Position numbers and translations under genes: made by a program. A stretch of DNA of 64,000 nt from assembly GCA_041649275.1 (NCBI GenBank), contig JBAZNL010000002.1, positions 62,001-126,000 of the forward strand, in the 5' to 3' direction. This stretch comes from Candidatus Izemoplasmatales bacterium. Its GTDB lineage: Bacteria; Bacillota_I; Bacilli_A; Izemoplasmatales; Hujiaoplasmataceae. This document shows, piece after piece, positions 1-9,525 of this stretch; the first letter of the stretch is position 1; each line of letters begins with the position of its first letter. The notes below the pieces were generated by a model that did not search any database, was not told the origin of the DNA, and saw nothing but the letters and a program-made list of their open reading frames with translations.

Positions 1-871
1 CGCATTCGTCGTAATGGCGCAGAAAGGCGATGACGGCGGCGGTGACGTCGGTCGGCGTCGAGGCGCCCGCAGTCACAGCGACGGTCCGGACGCCGACGAG
101 CCACGCCGGATCGATGCCGTCGACGGACTCGACGCGTTCGGTCGGGATCAAGGCGACCTCGCGCCCGATGCGCACAAGATTGTGGGTATTGTTCGAATGG
201 GGGTCGCCGACGACGATGATCAGATCGGCCTGCCCCCTAACGGCGGCGACGGCCTCCTGGCGGAGACGGGTGGCGTCGCAGATCTCGTCGCCGACGACGG
301 CGTCGGGACGTCGGTCGCGGATCGCGTCGACGATCGGGACGATGTCGCGCGTCGAGAAGGTCGTCTGGCTGGCGATGAAGACCGGTCCGTCGCCGAGCGG
401 GACGACGGCCGCCTGGGCGGCGGACTCCACGAGCGTGACGCCCTTGATCGAGAGAACCCCCTCGGTCTCCGGATGTCCTGCCTTTCCGACGAAGAGCACG
501 CGATGTCCGGTCGCGACGCGCTCCGTGATCTCGGCGTGGTTGCGGCGGACGTCACCGCAGGTGGCGTCGACGAGATGGAGTCCTTTTTCTCGGATTCTGG
601 CGTAGACGTCCTCGCCGACGCCGTGGGCGGTCACCACCACGGTCCCGGCCGTGACGCCGTCGAGCAGTTCGAGCCGCGTCTTCCCGCCGCCGACGAGGGC
701 GACGACGCCCTGGGCGGCGAAGCGTTCGACGACATGGCGGTTGTGGACGATCATTCCGAGGATGTGGATCGGACGCGGAATCGTCGGATCGGCGAGACAG
801 CGGTTCACTTCGGCGATCGCGTTGACGACGCCGTGGCAGTAGCCGCGGGGGGTGATCGGCAGTACTCGCAT
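1..871 (-). CDS. ispH: 4-hydroxy-3-methylbut-2-enyl diphosphate reductase (IspH), 3' end cut by window edge
   Basis: Last step of the MEP isoprenoid pathway: an iron-sulfur enzyme that reduces HMBPP to IPP and DMAPP. I translated the minus strand from an ATG at 871, preceded by GGGAGA; 290 codons are visible before the window edge. The three cluster cysteines are at about residues 12 (GYCHGV), 105 (DATCGD) and 198 (GDEICDA). The AHG motif (about residue 83), GHPETEG (about 132) and a SNNT-type motif near the visible end are also present. The gene is divergent from the helicase at 960. It implies the organism makes isoprenoids by the MEP route. Only the C-terminal end is missing. Confidence 0.93.
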   Translation of the reverse strand, partial: MRVLPITPRGYCHGVVNAIAEVNRCLADPTIPRPIHILGMIVHNRHVVERFAAQGVVALVGGGKTRLELLDGVTAGTVVVTAHGVGEDVYARIREKGLHLVDATCGDVRRNHAEITERVATGHRVLFVGKAGHPETEGVLSIKGVTLVESAAQAAVVPLGDGPVFIASQTTFSTRDIVPIVDAIRDRRPDAVVGDEICDATRLRQEAVAAVRGQADLIIVVGDPHSNNTHNLVRIGREVALIPTERVESVDGIDPAWLVGVRTVAVTAGASTPTDVTAAVIAFLRHYDEC

Positions 872-959
872 CGCGGAATCTCCCTTCCGTTTTACATTGG
901 GTCGACTTTATTATATAATAAAAACGATATCTTATGATATGGAAAGATTGGTGCCCGAC

Positions 960-2249
960 ATGTTTCCCTACAAAGCATTCGTCAACGCCGCGCTCGTGGA
1001 GCTCGGTTTCAAGGAATTGACCCCGGTTCAGAAGGAAGTCATCCCGAAGGCGCTGGCCGGACGCGACCTCGTCGTCCAGTCCGCGACCGGAACCGGCAAG
1101 ACCCATAGCTACCTGATCCCGATCTTCGAAGCGATCGATCCCGCCGTGCATTCCGTCCAGACGCTCGTCTCCGCGCCGACGCGCGAACTCGCCCGGCAGA
1201 TCTACGACTTCGCCCGCCAGATCGCCGACAAGTCGCCGTCGCCGATCGACGTCCGCCTCTTCACCGGCGGCACCGATCGCGCCGAGGAACTCGCCCGGCT
1301 CGGCAAGGCCCAGCCGCAGATCGTCGTCGGCACCCCCGGGAAGCTCCGCGACCTCGTGAAGAAGGAACTGCTCCTCGATGTCCACCTCGTCCGCACCTTC
1401 GTCGTCGACGAGGCCGACATGACGCTGGACGAGGGATTTCTCGAAGACGTCGACCAGGTCGCCGGCGCGATGGGCGAAAAACTCCAGACGCTCGTCTTCT
1501 CGGCGACGATTCCTGAGAGGATCCAGCCATTCTTGAGGAAGTACCTGAAGAACCCCGAATTCATCGACGTCAAGTCCGCCGGACTCGCTTCCCTCGACAT
1601 CCGGCACTGGTTCGTGCGAACCCGCGAGAAACCGCGGGCGACGCTCTTGCCGGAGATCCTCGCGTGCATCAATCCGTTCCTCTGCCTCGTCTTCTGCAAT
1701 ACCAAGGAATCGGCCGACGAGGTCTACCGCCTGCTCTCCGAACGGAAACTGAACGCGACGCTGATCCACGGCGGGCTCGAGGCGCGCAAGCGCCGTCAGA
1801 TCGTTACCGAGATCCGCGCCCTCAAGTACCAGTACGTCGTCGCGACCGACATCGTCAGCCGCGGGATCGACATCGCCGGCATCACCCACATCGTCAACTA
1901 CGAGCTGCCCTCGGACCCCGAGTTCTACATTCACCGCGCCGGCCGCACCGGCCGGATGGACAAGGACGGGATCGTCGTCTCGCTCTACGAGTTCGCCGAC
2001 GACTCCTACATGGACAAGCTCGAGGCGAAGGGAATCGCCGCCGAATACAAGGACATGAAGGACGGCGTTTTCGTCGAAGCCAAGGCACGTCGCGAACGCT
2101 CCCGCCGCGAATACAAGCCGGGTCAGGCCGAGACGGCCGCCCGCCGGATCGTGAAGACCCCCGAGAAGGTCAAGCCCGGATACAAGAAGAAGATGCGCGA
2201 AGACATCGAGGCCGCGAAGAAGACGCTTCGCCGGCGGAAAGGACGTTGA
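960..2249 (+). CDS. DEAD-box ATP-dependent RNA helicase, CshB-like
   Basis: Predicted to unwind RNA during ribosome assembly or mRNA turnover. It has about 429 residues, close to the usual size of CshB. The motifs run in order: Q motif (LTPVQ, about 20-24), Walker A GTGKT (about 44), PTRELA, DEAD (VVDEAD, about 147), SAT, and HRAGRTGR (about 325), followed by a short Lys/Arg-rich tail typical of RNA-binding helicases. I prefer ATG 960 because homology to the family begins there. An in-frame ATG at 939 would add seven residues. The stop is one base before the ATG of nfo, so the two are probably cotranscribed. CshA versus CshB cannot be settled without a tree. Confidence 0.93.
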   Translation: MFPYKAFVNAALVELGFKELTPVQKEVIPKALAGRDLVVQSATGTGKTHSYLIPIFEAIDPAVHSVQTLVSAPTRELARQIYDFARQIADKSPSPIDVRLFTGGTDRAEELARLGKAQPQIVVGTPGKLRDLVKKELLLDVHLVRTFVVDEADMTLDEGFLEDVDQVAGAMGEKLQTLVFSATIPERIQPFLRKYLKNPEFIDVKSAGLASLDIRHWFVRTREKPRATLLPEILACINPFLCLVFCNTKESADEVYRLLSERKLNATLIHGGLEARKRRQIVTEIRALKYQYVVATDIVSRGIDIAGITHIVNYELPSDPEFYIHRAGRTGRMDKDGIVVSLYEFADDSYMDKLEAKGIAAEYKDMKDGVFVEAKARRERSRREYKPGQAETAARRIVKTPEKVKPGYKKKMREDIEAAKKTLRRRKGR

Positions 2250-2250
2250 C

Positions 2251-3183
2251 ATGCTCTTGATCGGATCCCACGTCGGACTCGGCGGGAAGGAACAGTATCT
2301 CGCGAGCGTGAAAGAGGCCGTCTCCTACGGCGCGAACGTCTTCATGGTCTACACCGGCGCCCCGCAGAACACGTTCCGCAAGCCGGTCCGCGACATGATG
2401 GTGCCCGAAGCCGTCGCGGCGATGGTCGAACACGGGATCGACCCCGCGCGCATCGTGGTCCACGCCCCCTACATCGTCAACCTAGCCAACCCCGACCCGG
2501 AAAAGCGCGCCTTCGCGGTGGGCTTCCTGACGGAAGAGATTCTGCGCACCCAGGCGATGGGCGCGCGGACGATCGTCCTGCATCCCGGGGCGCACATGAA
2601 GGAAGGCGCCGAAGCCGGCATCGAACGCGTCGCCGACGGGGTCCGCAGGATTCTCGCCAACACCGCATCGACGGATGTCGCGATCGCCCTCGAAGGCATG
2701 GCTGGCAAAGGCACCGAGGTCGGTCGCTCGTTCGACGAGCTCGGTCTGATGCTCGCGCTGATCGGACCTTCGCCGCGCGTCGGCGTCTGCTTCGACACCT
2801 GCCACACCCACGACGCCGGCTACGACGTGATCGACGACTTCGATGCCACCCTCCGCGAGTACGACCGGATCGTCGGCGTCGACCGGATCCTCGTGGTCCA
2901 CGTGAACGACTCGAAGAACGAGCGCGGCGCGCACAAGGATCGCCACGCCAACATCGGCTTCGGCCACATCGGCTTCGCGGCCCTCGACCGCATCGTCCAC
3001 CATCCCGCCTTCGAGAACGTCCCGAAGATCCTCGAGACCCCCTATGTCCCGTCCGACGCCGATCCGGCGCTCGGCTACCCGCCCTACCGCTACGAGATCG
3101 AAATGCTCCGGTCGCGCCGGTTTGATCCGGACGTGATGGCGAAGATCAAGAAAGAGACGCCGCAGGAGGAAGTCGGCGACTGA
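2251..3183 (+). CDS. nfo: endonuclease IV (apurinic/apyrimidinic endonuclease)
   Basis: Base-excision repair enzyme that cuts 5' of abasic sites and uses three Zn ions. It has 310 residues. Family signatures are visible: GSHVGL at the start, HPGAH (about 111), an EGMAGKG version of the usual Glu motif (about 148), FDTCHTHDAGYD (about 180) and the HVNDSK...DRHANIGFG signature (about 213-235). The ATG lies one base after the helicase stop, and the TGA overlaps the next ATG by one base, which indicates translational coupling in an operon. Confidence 0.96.
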   Translation: MLLIGSHVGLGGKEQYLASVKEAVSYGANVFMVYTGAPQNTFRKPVRDMMVPEAVAAMVEHGIDPARIVVHAPYIVNLANPDPEKRAFAVGFLTEEILRTQAMGARTIVLHPGAHMKEGAEAGIERVADGVRRILANTASTDVAIALEGMAGKGTEVGRSFDELGLMLALIGPSPRVGVCFDTCHTHDAGYDVIDDFDATLREYDRIVGVDRILVVHVNDSKNERGAHKDRHANIGFGHIGFAALDRIVHHPAFENVPKILETPYVPSDADPALGYPPYRYEIEMLRSRRFDPDVMAKIKKETPQEEVGD

Positions 3184-3698
3184 TGCTGCACGTCGTCCTC
3201 TTCCACCCGGAGATCCCGCAGAACGCGGGCAACGTGATGCGCACCTGCGCCGCGACGGCCGCGCGTCTGCATTTCGTCGCGCCGCTCGGCTTCCGTCTCG
3301 ATGAGAAGGCGATCAAGCGCTACGGCGCGCATTGCGTCGACGGCGTCGAATACGACGTCTGGCCCGATTTCGATTCCTTCGAAGAAGGTCATCCCGGCAT
3401 CTATGCGTTCTTCACGAGGTACGGCGCGCACGGTCCCGACCGCTTCGATTTCGGCAGGACCGACGCCGAGTACTACCTCGTCTTCGGCAGCGAGTCGACG
3501 GGGCTTCCGAAAGAACTTCTGCGCGCTCGCAGGGAATCCTGCGTGCGCCTGCCGATGACCGACGCCGTCCGCAGTCTCAATCTGGCGAACGCCGTCTGCG
3601 TCGGGCTGTACGAGGCCTTGCGCCAGCAGGGCTATCCTGGACTTTCCGCCACCGAACCGGCGACCCTCCGGGGCGCCGACTGGCTCGACAGAGACTGA
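3183..3698 (+). CDS. trmL: tRNA (cytidine(34)-2'-O)-methyltransferase TrmL
   Basis: SPOUT-fold methyltransferase that 2'-O-methylates the wobble base of tRNA-Leu. It has 171 residues, the normal family size. It shows PEIPQNAGNVMRTC near the N terminus, the SAM-binding knot motif GSESTGLPKE (about 101-110), and the C-terminal LPMTDAVRSLNLANAV motif. The start codon overlaps the nfo stop. No terminator lies between this gene and the next one, 63 bases downstream. Confidence 0.95.
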   Translation: MLHVVLFHPEIPQNAGNVMRTCAATAARLHFVAPLGFRLDEKAIKRYGAHCVDGVEYDVWPDFDSFEEGHPGIYAFFTRYGAHGPDRFDFGRTDAEYYLVFGSESTGLPKELLRARRESCVRLPMTDAVRSLNLANAVCVGLYEALRQQGYPGLSATEPATLRGADWLDRD

Positions 3699-3761
3699 CA
3701 TTCCGCGGCTCCCGCATCGCGGGGCCGCGCCCTGCACCACCCATCCAAGCGAGGTGAACCC

Positions 3762-4295
3762 ATGTACCTGAACGTCGGAAGGACGATCGCCGTCCAAAGC
3801 TACAAGCATGACCGATCCCTGCATCGGGTATGGTCCCAGGCCACCGTCCTCTACGACGACGAGACCGTCGCGATCGTCGCCAACGAACGCACCAAGGTCG
3901 TCGAGGCGAACGGTCGCTTCTGGTTCACGAAGGAACCGTCGGTCACCCATTTCTACAAGGACCGCTGGTACAACGTCATCGGCATCATCAAGGAAGAAGC
4001 GATCTCCTATTACTGCAACCTGTCGTCTCCGGCGCTCGTCGACACCGAGGCGATCAAGTACATCGACTACGACCTCGACGTCAAGGTCGCATCCGACGGC
4101 ACGTTCCAGGTCCTCGACCAGAACGAATACCGCCGGCATGCCCAGCAGATGGGGTATTCCGCCGACCTTTGCGCGATCCTCGAATCCGAGTTCACCGCCC
4201 TGCAGGACGAGATTCGGAAGAAGAACCCGCCCTTCCGGCCGGATGTGATCGCCGGCTGGTACGCCAAGTACCGTTCCATCAGAGAGGAGAAATAG
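3762..4295 (+). CDS. DUF402 / NtdP-like nucleoside tri- and diphosphatase
   Basis: A 177-residue protein of the DUF402 family. The best-studied relatives (NtdP, formerly UPF0374/YgaC) hydrolyse nucleoside tri- and diphosphates. The sequence is typical of the family: a beta-rich N-terminal half with KHDRSLHRVW, then WYNVIGI and a YYCNLSSPA motif, followed by YIDYDLDVKV and a helical C terminus. GAGGTGAACCC precedes the ATG. It lies in the same direction as nfo-trmL and the aminopeptidase gene 5 bases downstream. The precise substrate is not visible from sequence. Confidence 0.8.
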   Translation: MYLNVGRTIAVQSYKHDRSLHRVWSQATVLYDDETVAIVANERTKVVEANGRFWFTKEPSVTHFYKDRWYNVIGIIKEEAISYYCNLSSPALVDTEAIKYIDYDLDVKVASDGTFQVLDQNEYRRHAQQMGYSADLCAILESEFTALQDEIRKKNPPFRPDVIAGWYAKYRSIREEK

Positions 4296-4300
4296 AAGAC

Positions 4301-5413
4301 ATGCTGAAAGACCCGAGACTGAAGAAACTCGCCGAAACGCTGGTGCTCTATTCCGTGAACATGCAGCCGGGCGAAAACGTCATGATCGCGACCACGATCA
4401 AGGCCAAGCCGCTCGTCCTCGAGCTCTGCCGCGTGATCCGCGCGCACGGCGGCAATCCGATCGTCGAACTCGCGGACGACGAGATCACCCGCGAGACGAT
4501 GCTCGCCACCAACGACAAGAGCCTCGACCGCCAGTACCGCTGGATGGACTGGAAGCTCGACGACGTCGACTGCTACGTCGCGATCCGCGCGGCGGACTCC
4601 GACTACGTCCAGGCGGACGTGCCGCAGGAGATCAAGACCGCGGTCGCGAAGAAGATGAACCCGATCACCGCCAAGCGGCTGTCGAAGAAGTGGGTCCTCC
4701 TCAACTATCCGACCGAAGGCGGCGCCCACAAGAACCGGATGTCGCTCGAAGCCTACTACGACTACATCATCGGCGTCTCGACCGTCGACTATTCGAGGAT
4801 GAACGAGGCGTTCAAGCCGCTCAAGGAACTGATGGAGCGGACCGACCGGGTGCGCCTGGTGGCGAAGGGGACGGACCTCTCGTTCTCGATCAGGGGGATG
4901 AAGGCGATCCCCTGCGCCGGCGAATACAACATTCCCGACGGCGAGATCTTCACCGCGCCGGTACGCGATTCGGTGAACGGAACGATCACCTACAACGCGC
5001 CGTCGGCGCAGCGCGGGGCCGTGTTCACGAACGTCTCGCTCACGTTCCAGGACGGCCGGATCGTGAAGGCGACCGCCGACCAGGAACAGGAACTCCTCCA
5101 GTCGGTGTTCGACACCGACGAGGGCGCCCGTTACGTCGGCGAATTCGCGATCGGCGTCAATCCGCTCGTGAAGAAGCCGGTCGGCGACACGCTCTACGAC
5201 GAGAAGATCGCCGGCTCGATCCACTTCACCCCGGGGCGATGCTACGCCGAGGCCCCGAACGGCAACGATTCCGCGATCCACTGGGATCTGGTCCTGATCA
5301 TGACCCCGGAATACGGCGGCGGCGAAGTCTGGTTCGACGGCCGGTTGATCCGCAAGGACGGTCGCTTCGTCGTCCCCGAACTCGAGGGACTCAATCCCGA
5401 GCATCTCGCCTGA
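4301..5413 (+). CDS. M29 family metallo-aminopeptidase (AmpS/AmpT/PepS type)
   Basis: A 370-residue cytosolic aminopeptidase of the thermophilic M29 family, which trims N-terminal residues using a two-metal site. Family features are the N-terminal sugar-kinase-like half (VNMQPGENVMI), then the catalytic C-terminal half with GEYNIPDGEIFTAP, DEGARYVGEFAIGVN and the SIHFTPGRCYAEA region containing the conserved His/Tyr/Glu ligands. The ATG at 4301 has GAGGAGAAA ten bases upstream. A clear terminator follows at 5426, closing the operon that began with the helicase. Confidence 0.92.
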   Translation: MLKDPRLKKLAETLVLYSVNMQPGENVMIATTIKAKPLVLELCRVIRAHGGNPIVELADDEITRETMLATNDKSLDRQYRWMDWKLDDVDCYVAIRAADSDYVQADVPQEIKTAVAKKMNPITAKRLSKKWVLLNYPTEGGAHKNRMSLEAYYDYIIGVSTVDYSRMNEAFKPLKELMERTDRVRLVAKGTDLSFSIRGMKAIPCAGEYNIPDGEIFTAPVRDSVNGTITYNAPSAQRGAVFTNVSLTFQDGRIVKATADQEQELLQSVFDTDEGARYVGEFAIGVNPLVKKPVGDTLYDEKIAGSIHFTPGRCYAEAPNGNDSAIHWDLVLIMTPEYGGGEVWFDGRLIRKDGRFVVPELEGLNPEHLA

Positions 5414-5425
5414 CGCCTTCCCCGA

Positions 5426-5452
5426 AACGCCTCCTCATGGGGGCGTTTTTTC
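5426..5452 (+). terminator. rho-independent terminator after the M29 gene
   Basis: A 9-bp stem AACGCCTCC / GGGGGCGTT (one G-T pair) with a 4-base loop, followed by six T. Confidence 0.9.
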
Positions 5453-5540
5453 TTCGTTTCGGAGAAGCGCGCGCAGGAATAGATGGAACATTGGCGGCGT
5501 TCTGTGGTAAAATAGATGAGATAGGAAAGGTCGTGGTCCC

Positions 5541-6413
5541 ATGGAACTCGCATACAAGATCAAGAAGCCGCAGACGATCAAGGACTTCATGCATGAAAAC
5601 AACGTTCCCCACAAGCTCGTGCTGAAGGACGGCAAGCAGCTGATCGTCGTCAACTCCGAGGAACGGACCTGGAACGACTCGGTCAAGAAGGGCGATACTC
5701 TCCGGCTCACGATCCCGGACGAGGAGATCGATCCCGAGGTCATCAAGGAGGACATCCCCCTCGACATCGTCTACGAGGACGAATACCTGCTCGTGCTCAA
5801 CAAGGCCTTCGGCATGCCGGTGATGATCACCAAGTCGCATCCCACCGGAACGCTCACGAACGCCCTGTGCCACTACTACGCGACGCACGGCATCAATGCC
5901 AAGATCCATCTCGTCAACCGCCTCGACAAGGAGACCGTCGGCCTGATGATCGTCGCCAAGAACCGCTTCGTCAAGTTCCTCCTCTCCGAGGACCTCAAGG
6001 TCAAGATCGACCGCCAGTACCAGGCGATCATCGAAGGCATCCTCGACGCCAAGGAAGGTACCATCGACCTGCCGATCGGCAAGGCCGACGAGGCCTCGAC
6101 CAAGCGCGAGGTCCTGATGGACGGCGAGGACGCCGTGACCGATTTCGTCGTCGTCAAGGAATTCGGTCTCAAGAGCCTCATCCGCGTCAAGCTCGAGACC
6201 GGCAAGACGCACCAGATCCGCGTCCATTTCGCCCATTTCGGGCACGCCGTCGTCGGCGACCCGCTCTACAATCCGAAGTACAAGGCGGGCGAACGGCTGA
6301 TGCTGCAGAGCGATCGGCTCGCGTTCAAGCATCCGATCACCGGCAAGGACCTCGAGTTTTCCCTGGAAATGCCCGCCGACTTCAAGGCCTACATGGCCAG
6401 GTTCGGAGGCTGA
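5541..6413 (+). CDS. RluD-family 23S rRNA/tRNA pseudouridine synthase
   Basis: Isomerises uridine to pseudouridine in structured RNA. It has 290 residues: an N-terminal S4-like RNA-binding segment (residues 1-70), the catalytic motif HLVNRLDKETVGL with the nucleophile Asp at about 135, and a KTHQIRVHFAHFGHAVVGDPLY segment near 215-236. A -10-like GGTAAAAT at about 5508 sits upstream. The stop is one base before the CotH-like gene, so they may be cotranscribed. The exact RNA target (RluD, RluC or YlyB type) cannot be assigned. Confidence 0.93.
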   Translation: MELAYKIKKPQTIKDFMHENNVPHKLVLKDGKQLIVVNSEERTWNDSVKKGDTLRLTIPDEEIDPEVIKEDIPLDIVYEDEYLLVLNKAFGMPVMITKSHPTGTLTNALCHYYATHGINAKIHLVNRLDKETVGLMIVAKNRFVKFLLSEDLKVKIDRQYQAIIEGILDAKEGTIDLPIGKADEASTKREVLMDGEDAVTDFVVVKEFGLKSLIRVKLETGKTHQIRVHFAHFGHAVVGDPLYNPKYKAGERLMLQSDRLAFKHPITGKDLEFSLEMPADFKAYMARFGG

Positions 6414-6414
6414 C

Positions 6415-7955
6415 ATGCGCCGCATCCTCCTTTTGGCGGCGATCCTGTCCGCCTTTTTCCTGTCCGCGTGCGGCCTGACCCGCACGACCGCGGCGACCGC
6501 CTCGACCACCGCGACGCCGTCCACGACCGCTTCGGGCGACGTCACCACGAACCCCGCCGACGACGTCGACCCGCTTTACGCAGCACTCTTCGACAACGCC
6601 AACTACCACAAGATCACGATTTCGTTCTCACGCGAGAACTTCGACAAGCTGATCGACGACATGCAGAACTACAACGACCAGTTCGGCTCTTATCGCGACA
6701 ACACGATCCAGGAGGTCGACATCCTCTATGAGGACGGCGACGGCAACGTGATCGAGGAGTTCGAAGTCGGCTTCCGCACCCGCGGAAACATCTTCTCGCG
6801 CCGCCTGCCCGTCTACTTCGACGACCACGGTAACATCGCCGGCTACCAGCAGGTCTCGTTCCAGCTCGAGTTCAACGACACCTTCGACTACCCCGAGAAT
6901 TCGACGGAGTACAAGGCCCTCAAGGAGCGCCGCCTGTTCGACCTCGAACAACTCAACTTCAAGTACGTCCGCGCCGACGACACCGCGATCGTCACCGAAA
7001 TCGCGGCCTACGAGCTCTACCGCGCCGCCGGCCTCGTCGCCCCCGACACGGCGCTCACGGTCGTCTACTTCGACATCGACGGCGATGTGATCCCCTACGG
7101 CCTCTTCACGATGGTCGAGCCGATCGACGACGTGTTCGTCCGCCGCTATTTCGGAAAGAACCAGGACGGCTCGATCGGCGACCTCTGGAAATGCGTCTGG
7201 CAAAACGGCGGCCCGGCGACGCTCGAGACCCTCAACGCGTGGGACTACGACGGTTTCGACAACGACCGTCTCGGCGTCTCCGACTACAACGCCGGCTACC
7301 GCATGGACTACCAGCTCAAGACCAACAAGGACACTTCCGACTTCTCGTCGATGCTGTCGTTCATGGAACGGCTCAACGATCCCACGGTGACCAACTTCAA
7401 GAACGTCCTCAACCAGGCGCTCGACGTCACACGTGGCTCAAAACCCTGGCGGTCGCGTTCCTCGTCGGCAATCCCGACGACTACCGCAACGACGCCAACA
7501 ACTACTACATCTATTTCTACGAGGGCGTCGCCGTCTACATCCCCTACGACAACGACCAGTGCCTCGGATTCGGATGGAATCCCTTCGGCGACCAGGACTG
7601 GAACCTGTCGTATACGGTCAACCTCGACATCTACTACAACCGTACGGCGCAGTCGTGGATCTCCTACGACGACCTCGTGCTCGTCAAGAACGTCTTCCGG
7701 TATTCCGATTACCAGGCGATCTACGAGGACTACCTCGACGAATTCACCGATTCCGAGGACGGCATCTTCGACTACGACGCCTTCCTCTCGGAGTACCTCA
7801 CCGCCCGCAGCCTCTATCGGTCGGAACTCCTCGAGGAAGACCATCTCGGCGCCACGACCTTCTCGCTCACGGAACGCTGGATGGAGGCCGAGGACTATTA
7901 CGCCCAGAAGGCAGCCTACGTCCGCGAGCGCGTCGAATACCACCGCACCCACTGA
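6415..7955 (+). pseudogene. CotH-like lipoprotein kinase, broken by a one-base frameshift
   Basis: The first 338 codons (6415-7428) read as a secreted CotH-family protein with a lipoprotein signal (lipobox LSAC, Cys about residue 19). At 7429 the frame fails. The downstream frame from 7431 continues the same protein with WLKTLAVAFLVGNPDDY, the NNYYIYF segment and the IPYDNDQCLGFG metal/ATP motif, ending at 7955. The neighbouring paralogue reads LDVDAF where this gene has GTC-AC-ACG, so a single lost G (GTCGACACG to GTCACACG) explains the break. Restored length is about 513 residues. CotH kinases phosphorylate secreted proteins with an atypical protein-kinase fold. This could be a real mutation or a sequencing error. 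Confidence 0.85.
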
Positions 7956-7973
7956 TCCGGAAGGAGGGGGAGC

Positions 7974-9428
7974 ATGCTCCGCCTGTGGCTCAAACGCATC
8001 CTCATTGCCGCCGTGCTGGCCGGCGCGCTCCTCGGCCTTGCCGAATACAATCTCGCGACCGCCGCGTCCGGCTACGATTCGATCGTCCGCCTCGCCAACA
8101 ACCGCAAGCAGAAGACCGACTACGACCGCCTTTTCGACGAGGACCTCTTCAAGTCGATCACGATCGTCTTCACGGAGACGGAGTTCACCGCCCTCCTCGA
8201 CGACATGAAGGCCTACTTCGAGAAGTACGGGACCTATCAGGACAACACGATGCACAAGGTCGACATGATCTACGCCGACGGCGAAGGGAACACCTTCACC
8301 GTGCGCGAGGTCGGCTTCCGCACGAAATCGAACACCTCGCGCAACCTGCCGATGACGCTCGACTGGCGCGGCCGCGAGATCTGGCACCAGACCTCCTTCC
8401 AGCTCCAGTTCGACGCCACCTTCGACTACGGTGCGCGAAGCAACGAGTACGCCGTCCTCTCGTCCCGCGAGGTCTTCAACCTCGACCAGCTCAACTTCGA
8501 GTACTGCAAGACCGTCGCCGGCGAAGTGGACGAGGCGATGATCTCGGAATCCTACGCCTACAAGCTCTACCGCCGCGCCGGCCTCGACGTCGCCAACGCC
8601 TCCTACGGACTGGTCTACCTGCAGGTCGGCGAGGAGACGATCCCCTACGGCTTCTTCACCTTCATCGAACCGATCGACCAGAACTTCCTGAAGCGCCATT
8701 TCGACGCCGACATCGCCCGGGAGTACGGCGACCTCTACAAGTGCACCGACACCGCCGGCGTCGCCGACCTCGGGCTCGACTTCGCCGCCAAGGCGGGCGT
8801 GAACGACATCCCCGCCAACATCCGCTTCTCGTACGCCCTCAAGAACAACACGAACGACGGGATGCGTTCGACGCATCCGGCGCTCGCCTCGCTCGTCGCC
8901 GTCGTGAACGGGGACGACTTCGAGCGCGACATCGCTTCCGTCCTCGACGTCGACGCGTTCGTCCGCTATCTGGCGATGGGCTTCCTGATCGGAAACACCG
9001 ACGACTTCCGCTTCAACTTCAACAACTACTACCTGTACTTCGACGTCTACGACGGTCCGGCGACGATGATCCCGTTCGACCTCGACAGTTCCCTCGGCGT
9101 CGGGAAGCACCAGGACCCGACGGGAAACCACGGCGTCGACTACGACCTCTTTCCCGCGTCGGACGCGAATAACGGACTCGTCGACCGCGTACTCTCGATC
9201 CCCGTGTACCGCGACCTCTACCTCGACTACCTCGAGGAATACGCGATCCTCTATTTCGGCTACGAGAACTACGCCGCCGAGTACGCCGTCGCGAAGGCGC
9301 TCTACGAGGACGTTCTGATCGCCGAGGATCACCTCGGCAACCAGCTCTTCGACCCCCGTAACTCGGAATGGTATTTCACGGTCAAGGCAACCACCGTGAC
9401 CTCCGCCCTCGCCGCCCTGCGCGGCTGA
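7974..9428 (+). CDS. CotH-family secreted protein kinase
   Basis: A 484-residue intact paralogue of the gene before it. An N-terminal membrane/signal segment (about residues 8-28) has no lipobox. The shared family regions are the KSITIVFTETEF start of the domain, VGFRTKSNTSRNLPM, the FNLDQLNFEY block, IPYGFFTFIEPID, and the active-site stretch GNTDDFRFNFNNYYLYF followed by MIPFDLDSSLGVG. CotH proteins were first described from Bacillus spore coats, but the family is widespread in secreted proteins, so it does not by itself imply sporulation. GGAAGGAGGGGG precedes the ATG. A terminator follows at 9433. Confidence 0.88.
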   Translation: MLRLWLKRILIAAVLAGALLGLAEYNLATAASGYDSIVRLANNRKQKTDYDRLFDEDLFKSITIVFTETEFTALLDDMKAYFEKYGTYQDNTMHKVDMIYADGEGNTFTVREVGFRTKSNTSRNLPMTLDWRGREIWHQTSFQLQFDATFDYGARSNEYAVLSSREVFNLDQLNFEYCKTVAGEVDEAMISESYAYKLYRRAGLDVANASYGLVYLQVGEETIPYGFFTFIEPIDQNFLKRHFDADIAREYGDLYKCTDTAGVADLGLDFAAKAGVNDIPANIRFSYALKNNTNDGMRSTHPALASLVAVVNGDDFERDIASVLDVDAFVRYLAMGFLIGNTDDFRFNFNNYYLYFDVYDGPATMIPFDLDSSLGVGKHQDPTGNHGVDYDLFPASDANNGLVDRVLSIPVYRDLYLDYLEEYAILYFGYENYAAEYAVAKALYEDVLIAEDHLGNQLFDPRNSEWYFTVKATTVTSALAALRG

Positions 9429-9432
9429 AACG

Positions 9433-9461
9433 GCGCCTGCTACGTGCAGGCGCTTTTTTTT
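9433..9461 (+). terminator. terminator of the CotH pair
   Basis: A perfect 8-bp stem GCGCCTGC / GCAGGCGC with loop TACGT and eight T. Confidence 0.93.
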
Positions 9462-9490
9462 ATGCCGCGGCGCCCTAAGCGCCCTTTTCA

Positions 9491-9521
9491 ACGAAAAAAG
9501 CGTTCCCTTCTGGGAACGCTT
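9491..9521 (-). terminator. terminator of the M42 peptidase gene
   Basis: On the minus strand, a 10-bp stem (AAGCGTTCCC / GGGAACGCTT) with a 4-base loop runs into a T tract (the A run at 9494-9499). It is convergent with the CotH terminator. Confidence 0.9.
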
Positions 9522-9525
9522 CGTT

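Noticed and set aside
14..937. A 307-codon plus-strand frame at the window start
   Set aside because: It is antisense to ispH, which has its conserved cysteines on the minus strand.
7308..9491. A 727-codon minus-strand frame over the CotH genes
   Set aside because: Antisense shadow of two recognisable CotH genes; composition is Val/Glu/Asp-rich noise.
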